From Candidatus Pelethomonas intestinigallinarum (GTDB lineage Bacteria; Bacillota; Clostridia; Oscillospirales; Oscillospiraceae), in NCBI GenBank assembly GCA_018712665.1, contig DVGP01000156.1, forward strand, positions 1 to 7,915: a stretch of 7,915 nt of DNA. The letters are read 5' to 3'. A program made the translations under genes and the position numbers. Below are positions 1 through 5,218 of this stretch, one piece after another. The notes beneath the pieces were generated by a model. That model worked only from the letters and a program-made list of their open reading frames with translations, had not been told where the DNA came from and made no database searches. Position 1 is the stretch's first letter. Each line of letters begins with the position of its first letter.

Positions 1-345
1 GTATCTGCTTTATACAACGATGAGATCTCGCAGGGATATAACAGCAACGACTATCTAAAACTATTTCGCCATATCAAAGAGAACCAAATCGTCTATCAAA
101 CCTATTTTAAGCTCGGCTATGATAACAACTATAAAATTATCCGGTATGATACAGCCCTTGCCCGTGAGCATTTTCAAAATCGATTTATCGAATATCATAT
201 GGAGTTTTTCAGGGCGGGGATCACGCAAATCATAAAACTCTGGCTGAAAAACGGCTGCAGGGAAAGCCCGGAGGACATGGTGGAAATCATCAAAAGCGAG
301 TATCGCGGGCGGGACAGCCTCTCTGCCGGGCAAAGCGCAAAATAG
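1..345 (+). CDS. TetR-family regulator, C-terminal part only (cut by window edge)
   Basis: An open frame runs from the first base to TAG at 343-345 and gives 114 residues with no start in view, so the N-terminal DNA-binding half lies outside the window. The visible part looks like the ligand-binding/dimerisation domain of the small TetR-like regulators that follow a DhaS/YbjK-type plan: a region around HIKENQIVYQTYFKLG, then a helix near YHMEFFRAGITQIIKLWL and the ending NGCRESPEDMVEIIKSEY. The pattern of an aromatic residue, A/G-G-I, I-x-x-W-L, G-C-x-E-S-P and E-x-M is what I recall for that C-terminal domain. Ligand and target are unknown. Its first 240 bases or so are clearly richer in A and T, with codons such as TTT, AAA and CTA, than any other gene here, which may mean a different origin. 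It converges on the minus-strand operon to its right. Confidence 0.7.
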   Translation, partial: VSALYNDEISQGYNSNDYLKLFRHIKENQIVYQTYFKLGYDNNYKIIRYDTALAREHFQNRFIEYHMEFFRAGITQIIKLWLKNGCRESPEDMVEIIKSEYRGRDSLSAGQSAK

Positions 346-387
346 CGGTCCGCTGTCTGGCAAATGTCCATGTGCTGCCTTTGGCAC

Positions 388-546
388 AAAACTTCATGCG
401 CCGCGGGCGCACCACGATAACAGGCAAAAGTAAGCGGCACATGAAGTTTCGCGCATGTGGGCCGTCCCCGGCCCACGCGCTGAAATTCCATGCCGTGCCG
501 TCAGAGACGGCACAGGGCGCTTTTGCTATGCTTTTGCATAGCAAAA
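388..546 (+). repeat. Structured 159-bp intergenic repeat, copy 1
   Basis: This segment matches 6305-6463 over its full 159-bp length, with small offsetting indels. It holds four successive inverted repeats. Stem I pairs 389-398 (AAACTTCATG) with 440-449. Stem II pairs GCGC and GTGGGCC (451-463, with an AT bulge) with 470-480. Stem III pairs 495-502 (GTGCCGTC) with 506-513 around an AGA loop. Stem IV pairs TTTTGCTATGC (521-531) with 536-546 around TTTT. Several stem positions differ between the copies on both sides at once, so pairing is kept. It lies between two convergent genes. It has no coding potential I would trust. It could be a REP/MITE-like non-autonomous element, a DNA-level structural site or a transcribed structured RNA; the sequence alone does not decide. 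Confidence 0.85.
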
Positions 547-588
547 AGGGCCGTGCCGCACGAAAAACGATTCGTGGGGCACGGCCCT
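543..588 (-). terminator. Rho-independent terminator of the minus-strand TetR operon
   Basis: An 11-bp GC-rich stem (547-557 with 578-588, AGGGCCGTGCC) continues after one mismatch into six more pairs (559-564 with 571-576) and closes on a 6-nt loop. Read on the minus strand it is followed by TTTTT (547-543), as expected for an intrinsic terminator about 40 bp past the stop codon at 629. On the + strand no T-run follows, so it points to the minus-strand operon. Confidence 0.85.
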
Positions 589-628
589 GTCACTGACCGG
601 GGCGGGGCGCGGCGAGAGAATGGAAAAC

Positions 629-1261
629 CTATCTTGAAAGTCCCCTCAAGAGGGTTTCAATCAATGTCCTTGCGATCTCATAGATGGAGAGCGTGACGGA
701 GCTGACCCGGGCCTCCCGCAGCGCCTCACGCTGCTTATCCGTCACCGCGGTATAGGGGTACACACCGAACAGGAATGGGAAAAAGCCATAGATAAACCGC
801 TGGATATCCCCCTCCGCCATTCGCGGGAAAAACTTTTCCAGACAGCGGGTCACGGCCCCCATGGAATCGCCATAGGCCGTCTTGAACGCCACCAGCCTCT
901 CCATCCGGCTGTTGGCCTCCATATCGTAGAGATTCACGGACAGCAGCTTCAGCAGCAGCTCCCGCCGCTCCAGCGTGCGGGCCAGCGCGTCGGAAAACTC
1001 CTCTATGGACATTCTGTCATGTCCATGGAGCACGGCCTCCAGGTCCTCCCTCCACAACTCATACTCCCGCTGAAACAGTGCCAAAAAGATCTCCTCTTTG
1101 GTCTGGAAGTAGTTATAGATGGATGTGCGGGTGAAGGAGGTCTTTTCCCCGATGTCCCGGATGGTGATCTCCTTGAAGCCCATGGTCTCATACAGGACGG
1201 CGCAGGCGTTGACGATCTCCTCCCTCCGGGCGAGGGTCAGCTCTTCCGAACCCTTTGGCAT
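629..1261 (-). CDS. TetR/AcrR-family transcriptional regulator
   Basis: A 210-residue protein of typical TetR length. The N-terminal helix-turn-helix covers about residues 12-58: REEIVNACAVLYETMGF, then ITIRDIGEKTSFTRTSIYNY and FQTKEEIFLALF, all classic TetR features including the Y-N-Y-F-x-T-K-E-E turn. The C-terminal half is all helical with an aromatic FIYGFFPFLFGVYPYT stretch (about residues 157-173) that probably lines a hydrophobic ligand pocket. It is the last gene of a three-gene operon, 7 bp after the flavodoxin stop. The operon promoter carries two copies of a 13-bp palindrome, so autorepression with release by an unknown ligand is the simplest inference. The ATG at 1261 is the only sensible start. 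The ligand cannot be read from sequence. Confidence 0.93.
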   Translation of the reverse strand: MPKGSEELTLARREEIVNACAVLYETMGFKEITIRDIGEKTSFTRTSIYNYFQTKEEIFLALFQREYELWREDLEAVLHGHDRMSIEEFSDALARTLERRELLLKLLSVNLYDMEANSRMERLVAFKTAYGDSMGAVTRCLEKFFPRMAEGDIQRFIYGFFPFLFGVYPYTAVTDKQREALREARVSSVTLSIYEIARTLIETLLRGLSR

Positions 1262-1268
1262 AGCCGGC

Positions 1269-1739
1269 TCACATCCCCAGGGCGGCCTTCGCCCAGCCAG
1301 CGGCGGTCCTGGCGGTGACCAGCTCCCCCTGTTCCCAGCGGAGCGCGGGGTACAGGCCCTGAAGATGCCGCTGGGCGTAAGGCATGCCGCTGCCGCCGGA
1401 GGTGGCGAAGGGGATCACCGTTTTTCCAGTGAGGTCCCGGCTCTCCAGGAAGGTGTCCACCACCCGGGGCTCCACGCCCCACCAGATGGGGAAGCCCACA
1501 AAGACGGTGTCGTACCGCGCCATGTCGGGCGCCGGCGCCGCCATGGCCGGGCGGCTGTCCGGATCGGTCATCTCCAGGGAGCTGCGGCTTTTCTTATTCC
1601 TCCAGTCCAGGTCCGCGGCGGTATAGGGCTCCTCCGGGCGGATCTCAAACAGGTCCCCTCCCACAGCCTCCGCGATTTCCTTGGCGGCTCCGGCGGTCAC
1701 GCCGCTGGCAGAAAAATAAGCGACCAGTATTTTACTCAT
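1269..1739 (-). CDS. Flavodoxin-like FMN protein
   Basis: A 156-residue single-domain flavodoxin of the short Flavodoxin_4 type, predicted cytoplasmic. It opens with the beta-1/FMN phosphate loop KILVAYFSASGVT (residues 3-15), a variant of the usual S/T-x-T-G-x-T. The second flavin loop is VFVGFPIWWG (79-88), where the WW pair probably stacks on the isoalloxazine ring. PFATSGGSG (110-118) forms the third loop. Flavodoxins of this kind carry one or two electrons or act as small quinone/nitro reductases; the partner is unknown. I chose the ATG at 1739 because GGAGGA lies 7 bp before it (1752-1747); an upstream in-frame ATG at 1754 overlaps that site. It sits 22 bp after the DUF362 gene and 7 bp before the TetR gene, so co-transcription is very likely. 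Confidence 0.92.
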   Translation of the reverse strand: MSKILVAYFSASGVTAGAAKEIAEAVGGDLFEIRPEEPYTAADLDWRNKKSRSSLEMTDPDSRPAMAAPAPDMARYDTVFVGFPIWWGVEPRVVDTFLESRDLTGKTVIPFATSGGSGMPYAQRHLQGLYPALRWEQGELVTARTAAGWAKAALGM

Positions 1740-1746
1740 GCCGATT

Positions 1747-1752
1747 TCCTCC
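1747..1752 (-). promoter_or_regulatory. Ribosome binding site setting the flavodoxin start
   Basis: GGAGGA on the minus strand, 7 bases before the ATG at 1739. It lies inside the reading frame opened by the alternative ATG at 1754 and so rules that start out. Confidence 0.8.
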
Positions 1753-1761
1753 ATGCCGGCC

Positions 1762-2652
1762 TTACAGTTGGATCAATTTATATTCACGGGAGCCGTAGCC
1801 AAGGTCGGCGGCGGCCTCGATGGTGTGAATCCCGTTGCGGCTGTTCACCCGCTCCATGAAGTGCTCCTTGCCCGGGTCGTCGGAGGCCAGCACCAGATCG
1901 ATGCAGGCCTGGTCGATGGCCACCGGGTCCAGGGAGGCCAGGATGCCGATGTCCTTCATGCAGGGGTCCTCCGCCACGGCGCAGCAGTCGCAGTCCACCG
2001 AGAGGTTCTTCATCACGTTGATGAAGGCGATCTTGCCCTTGAAATGCTCCACCACGCTGGAGGCGGCGTCCGCCATGGCCTCCGGGAAGGCCACGCTGCT
2101 GGCGTGCTTCTGCCAGGTCTCATACCGGTCGTCGGTGACGCCGGCGGAGTGGATCAGCGCCTTGCCGGCCCGGGAGGCGCAGCCGATGGCCAGCTGCTTC
2201 AGGGCCCCGCCGTAGCCGCCCATGGGGTGGCCCTTGAAGTGGGCCAGCACCAGCATGGAGTCGTAGTTCATGATATTTTTGCCCACGTGATTTTCCTTGA
2301 GGACCTTTCCGTTGGGGATGGGCCAGACCACGTCGGGACCCTCGGCGTCCATCAGGTCCACGTCGAAATACTTTGTCCAGCCGTGGTCCTCCAGGAGCTT
2401 TAGGTGGGACTCGGTGTTGTCCCGCACGCCGCCGGTGGCGTCGCCATAAGCGGTGTTACACTCCACGATGGTGCCGTGGACAGCCTCCACCATGGGCTTC
2501 CAGAACTCCGGATGCAGGAAATTCTGGTTGCCCTTCTCCCCGGAGTGGACCTTCACCGCCACCTTGCCGGGCAGCTCCACCCCCAGGGCGCGGTACAGCT
2601 CCACGACCTTTTCCGGGGTAATGTCCCTGGTAAAATAGACTTTCTGGCTCAT
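1762..2652 (-). CDS. DUF362 domain protein
   Basis: A 296-residue protein matching the DUF362 family along its length. Recognisable blocks are the N-terminal VAVKVHSGEKGNQNFLHPEF (31-50), the VECNTAYG segment (63-70), AHFKGHPMGGYGGALKQLAIG (137-157), and the C-terminal signature with CDCC (221-224), Cys231, DIGILAS (234-240) and DPVAIDQA (242-249). Many DUF362 proteins carry a ferredoxin-type 4Fe-4S domain; here no CxxCxxCxxxCP motif is present, so this is the single-domain form. The cysteine cluster could bind metal or Fe-S, but that is inference, and the biochemical role of the family is not established to my knowledge. No signal peptide is seen. ATG at 2652 is chosen over TTG at 2661 because GGAG (2665-2662) abuts the TTG but lies 9 bp from the ATG. 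It is first in the operon with flavodoxin and TetR, which hints at a redox role. Confidence 0.9.
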   Translation of the reverse strand: MSQKVYFTRDITPEKVVELYRALGVELPGKVAVKVHSGEKGNQNFLHPEFWKPMVEAVHGTIVECNTAYGDATGGVRDNTESHLKLLEDHGWTKYFDVDLMDAEGPDVVWPIPNGKVLKENHVGKNIMNYDSMLVLAHFKGHPMGGYGGALKQLAIGCASRAGKALIHSAGVTDDRYETWQKHASSVAFPEAMADAASSVVEHFKGKIAFINVMKNLSVDCDCCAVAEDPCMKDIGILASLDPVAIDQACIDLVLASDDPGKEHFMERVNSRNGIHTIEAAADLGYGSREYKLIQL

Positions 2653-2661
2653 ATCAAACAA

Positions 2662-2669
2662 CTCCTTCT
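2662..2669 (-). promoter_or_regulatory. Ribosome binding site setting the DUF362 start
   Basis: AGAAGGAG on the minus strand, 9 bases before ATG 2652. It directly touches the possible TTG start at 2661, which is therefore unlikely to be used. Confidence 0.75.
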
Positions 2670-2704
2670 ATTTTTCCTTCTGTGGATTCCTTCAAGGTTG
2701 GTTC

Positions 2705-2717
2705 TGACTCCGTGTCA
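2705..2717. promoter_or_regulatory. Putative TetR operator, site 1 (start-proximal)
   Basis: TGACTCCGTGTCA is an imperfect palindrome matching the perfect site at 2741-2753 at 11 of 13 positions; with the shared TTC before it the match is 14 of 16. It lies immediately downstream of the predicted +1 of the operon, where a bound repressor would block initiation or clearance. That the operon's own TetR protein binds it is inferred from position and symmetry. Confidence 0.65.
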
Positions 2718-2725
2718 GCATTTAT

Positions 2726-2754
2726 ATGATAGCGCGTTTCTGACACAGTGTCAA
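2726..2754 (-). promoter_or_regulatory. SigA-type promoter of the DUF362-flavodoxin-TetR operon
   Basis: On the minus strand a perfect TTGACA (2754-2749) is followed by a 17-bp spacer and TATCAT (2731-2726), five of six matches to TATAAT. Transcription should start near 2719, about 65 bases before the DUF362 start codon. One operator palindrome overlaps the -35 box and the other lies just past the start site. Confidence 0.85.
2741..2753. promoter_or_regulatory. Putative TetR operator, site 2 (over the -35)
   Basis: TGACACAGTGTCA is a perfect 6-1-6 palindrome whose right arm supplies most of the TTGACA -35 box. Its centre is 36 bp from that of site 1, and both sites are preceded by TTC in the same orientation. 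Occupancy would directly mask the -35. The spacing (about 3.4 helical turns) suggests two separate dimers. Confidence 0.7.
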
Positions 2755-2843
2755 CACCGCGTCCCTGATTTTTCCGCAGCTCCTTATGAAATATACAGCG
2801 GTTTTCGGAGAGTGAAAGCAGAACATTTAACATAAGAAACGAT

Positions 2844-2871
2844 TGCCTTACCGCGGCCGGGACGGTATAAT
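2844..2871 (+). promoter_or_regulatory. Promoter of ppk1
   Basis: TTGCCT (2844-2849), a 16-bp spacer and a perfect TATAAT (2866-2871) lie about 100 bp before the ppk1 ATG. Transcription should start near 2878, giving a leader of about 95 bases. The promoter is divergent from the DUF362 operon promoter, with the two -35 boxes about 90 bp apart. Confidence 0.7.
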
Positions 2872-2884
2872 ATATAGAGTATAT

Positions 2885-2905
2885 CTGCCTGCATCGGTCA
2901 GGCAG
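2885..2905 (+). other. Hairpin near the 5' end of the ppk1 leader
   Basis: CTGCCTG pairs perfectly with CAGGCAG around a 7-nt loop, about 7 bases after the predicted transcription start. No T-run follows, so it is not a terminator. It may protect the 5' end of the message or be incidental. Confidence 0.4.
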
Positions 2906-2973
2906 AGCGGAAGAATCCATTACAGCGCGGCCGGGCTTCTGCCGGAGACGCGCGGCGAGGAAGAGAGACAGAT

Positions 2974-5139
2974 ATGTCAGAGAAAGCGGAAAAAAACGGC
3001 AAGGCCGGCAGGCCGAAGGCCCCGGCCTACACCCAGAACCGGGAGCTGAGCTGGCTGCAGTTCAACGCCCGGGTGATGGAGGAGGCGGAGGACGAGAGCG
3101 TCCCCCTGCTGGAACGAATGAAGTTCCTGGCCATCTTCACCAGCAACCTGGACGAGTTCTTCATGATCCGGGTGGGAAGCCTGGGGGACTTGGCGGAGAT
3201 GAACAAGCCCCCCATCGACAACAAATCCGGCCTGACCCCCGCCGAACAGCTTCAGAAAATCTACGCCGCCGTGGCGCCCCTCTACCGCCGCCGGGACCGG
3301 ATCTTCTCCGAGGTGGAGAAGGGCCTGCGCGCCCAGGGGCTGTGGCAGGTGTCCCACGGGGACCTGACGCCGGAGGAGCACAAATTCCTCCGCCAATACT
3401 TCAAGACCATGATCGAGCCGGTGCTCTCCCCCCAGATCGTGGACACCAACCATCCCTTCCCCCACCTGGAGGGCAAGATGCTCTACGTGGGCGTCCTGCT
3501 GGCCAAGAAGAAGAGCGAGGTGCTGGGCCTTCTGCCGGTGCCCGCCTCTCTGCCGCCTCTGGTGTTCCTGCCGGGGGACCAGGGCCGCTATCTCCTGATG
3601 GAGACAGTGCTCTACGAATATGCCGACCACGTCTTCTCTATGTACGACGTGCTGGAGAAGACCGTCTTCTGCGTCACCCGGAACGCGGACATCTACCTGG
3701 ACGACGAGCCCTCCGACGGGGATGAGGACCTGCGGCGGAAGATGGAGAAGCTGCTGAAGAAGCGCCGCCGCCTGGCGGTGGTGCGCCTGGAGCTCACCCG
3801 CCCCATCAGCGACCACTTCTCCGCCTACTTCCAGGGCCGGCTCCACATCGGGAGCGAGCAGATCTTCGTCTCCCGAAAGGCCCCCCTCCGTCTGGAGTAC
3901 GCCTACAGCCTTGGCTCCCGCCTGCCGGAGGAGCGGCGGGCCGCCCTCTCCGATCCCCCCTTCTCCCCCCAGCGGCCCTCCATGCTGCCCCCGGGGAAGA
4001 GCCTGATGGCCGCCGCCATGGAGCGGGACATCCTTCTCAGCTACCCCTACGAGTCCATGGAGCCCTTCCTCCAGATGATCCGGGAGGCCTCCCGGGACCC
4101 CAACGTGGTCTCCATCCGCATCACCATCTACCGCTTGGCCCGGAAGGCCAAGCTGGTGGAGTACCTGTGCGCCGCGGCGGAGAACGGCAAGGACGTGACG
4201 GTGCTCATCGAGCTGCGGGCCCGGTTCGACGAGCAGAACAACATCGACTGGTCCGAGCGGCTGGAGGAGGCCGGGTGCCGGATCATCTACGGCTTTGAGG
4301 ACTACAAGGTCCACTCCAAGATCTGCCTCATCACCCGGGTGGACGGCGGCCAGACCCGGTACATCACCCAGGTGGGCACCGGCAACTACAACGAGAAGAC
4401 CGCCGAGCTCTACACCGACGTGTCCCTGGTGACCAGCAGCGCCTCCATCGGCGCCGACGCCGCCGCCTTCTTCAGCAACATGGCCCTGGCGGACCTGGAG
4501 GGCTCCTACAGCCGCCTCCTGGTGGCCCCCAACAGCCTGAAGGGCCCGATCCTGAAGCTGATGGACGAGCAGATCGCCCTGGGCAGCCGGGGGCGCATCT
4601 TCCTGAAGTTCAACTCCCTCACCGACATCGACATCATCCACAAGCTCTGCCAGGCCTCTCAGGCCGGCGTCCAGGTGCGGATGATCGTCCGGGGCATCTG
4701 CTGTCTGCTGCCCGGCGTGCCGGGCTACACGGACAACGTGACGGTAAAGAGCATTGTGGGCCGATTCCTGGAGCACTCCCGCATTTATGTCTTCGGTCAG
4801 GGGGAGAATGAGAAGATGTACATCTCCTCCGCAGACCTCATGACCCGCAACACCGTCCGCCGGGTGGAGGTGGCCTGCCCCATCGACAGCCCCCAGGTCC
4901 GCGCCCGGCTGCGGGAGATATTGGACCTGATGTGGGCGGACACGGTGAAGGCCCGGCTCCTGCGGGGCGACGGCTGCTACGACAAGCTCAACCGGACCGA
5001 CGAGCCCCTGTGCGCCCAGGAGCGGCTCATGGAGCTGGCCCTGGAGCGTGCCCAGGCCGCCGCCCAGGCGGAGGCGGCCCCCGCCCCCGTCCAGGAGAGC
5101 GGGTGGCGGCGCTTCCTGCGGCGGCTGCTGAACCAGTGA
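2974..5139 (+). CDS. ppk1: Polyphosphate kinase 1
   Basis: A 721-residue protein, full length for PPK1, which reversibly transfers the gamma-phosphate of ATP onto long-chain inorganic polyphosphate. The N-terminal domain starts with NRELSWLQFNARVMEEA and continues FLAIFTSNLDEFFMIRVGSL, both family hallmarks. The catalytic core is intact. By alignment from memory to E. coli PPK1, His447 (in KVHSK) is the autophosphorylated histidine (His435), Arg387 (IYR) and Arg417 (ARFDE) are the Mg/ATP contacts (Arg375, Arg405), and His601 (LEHSR) is the second histidine (His592). The 60-residue distance from Arg387 to His447 agrees exactly. IGTGNYNEKTA-like and SSADLMTRN motifs are present. The last 35 or so residues are an Ala/Glu-rich helix ending in a basic WRRFLRRLLNQ tail that looks lineage-specific. 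ATG 2974 follows a GAGGAAGAG purine run. No ppx gene is beside it. Confidence 0.97.
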   Translation: MSEKAEKNGKAGRPKAPAYTQNRELSWLQFNARVMEEAEDESVPLLERMKFLAIFTSNLDEFFMIRVGSLGDLAEMNKPPIDNKSGLTPAEQLQKIYAAVAPLYRRRDRIFSEVEKGLRAQGLWQVSHGDLTPEEHKFLRQYFKTMIEPVLSPQIVDTNHPFPHLEGKMLYVGVLLAKKKSEVLGLLPVPASLPPLVFLPGDQGRYLLMETVLYEYADHVFSMYDVLEKTVFCVTRNADIYLDDEPSDGDEDLRRKMEKLLKKRRRLAVVRLELTRPISDHFSAYFQGRLHIGSEQIFVSRKAPLRLEYAYSLGSRLPEERRAALSDPPFSPQRPSMLPPGKSLMAAAMERDILLSYPYESMEPFLQMIREASRDPNVVSIRITIYRLARKAKLVEYLCAAAENGKDVTVLIELRARFDEQNNIDWSERLEEAGCRIIYGFEDYKVHSKICLITRVDGGQTRYITQVGTGNYNEKTAELYTDVSLVTSSASIGADAAAFFSNMALADLEGSYSRLLVAPNSLKGPILKLMDEQIALGSRGRIFLKFNSLTDIDIIHKLCQASQAGVQVRMIVRGICCLLPGVPGYTDNVTVKSIVGRFLEHSRIYVFGQGENEKMYISSADLMTRNTVRRVEVACPIDSPQVRARLREILDLMWADTVKARLLRGDGCYDKLNRTDEPLCAQERLMELALERAQAAAQAEAAPAPVQESGWRRFLRRLLNQ

Positions 5140-5202
5140 CCCTGTTTTCCCGGGTTTTTCAGAAAGAAATTCGGAGAAACTACCATATCATTGTGTGATC
5201 AA

Positions 5203-5210
5203 AGAGGAGG
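5203..5210 (+). promoter_or_regulatory. Ribosome binding site setting the phosphofructokinase start
   Basis: AGAGGAGG lies 8 bases before ATG 5219. It is inside the frame opened by an upstream GTG at 5195, so the ATG is the real start. Confidence 0.8.
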
Positions 5211-5218
5211 ACAAGCGC

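Noticed and set aside
344..354. Palindrome AGCGGTCCGCT over the stop codon of the first gene
   Set aside because: The arms are only 5 bp, with a single-base centre and no T-run; not enough for a terminator or operator call.
290..544. Open frames across repeat copy 1 (both strands), with a similar peptide from copy 2 at 6160-6732
   Set aside because: The peptide similarity comes from the DNA repeat itself. The frames run through stems and loops, carry compensatory base changes that follow RNA/DNA pairing and not codons, and have no convincing start signal.
388..588. CRISPR array or attachment site suggested by the dense inverted repeats
   Set aside because: There are no regularly spaced direct repeats with unique spacers, no cas gene, no integrase, and no visible target-site duplication around either copy.
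2654..2920. 88-residue minus-strand open frame upstream of the DUF362 gene
   Set aside because: It crosses the promoter and both operators and has no domain; it is the leader region read as protein.
2977..4776. 599-residue open frame on the minus strand opposite ppk1
   Set aside because: It is an antisense shadow of a high-GC gene: long runs of Val, Gly, Leu, His and Asp with no domain, while the opposite strand encodes an intact PPK1.
5139..5159. Possible terminator after ppk1 (ACCC with GGGT, then TTTTT)
   Set aside because: The stem is only 4 bp with a 9-nt loop; too weak to list as a terminator, though some termination is possible.
5186..5191. TATCAT as a possible -10 box for the phosphofructokinase gene
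   Set aside because: No acceptable -35 box lies 16-18 bp upstream.
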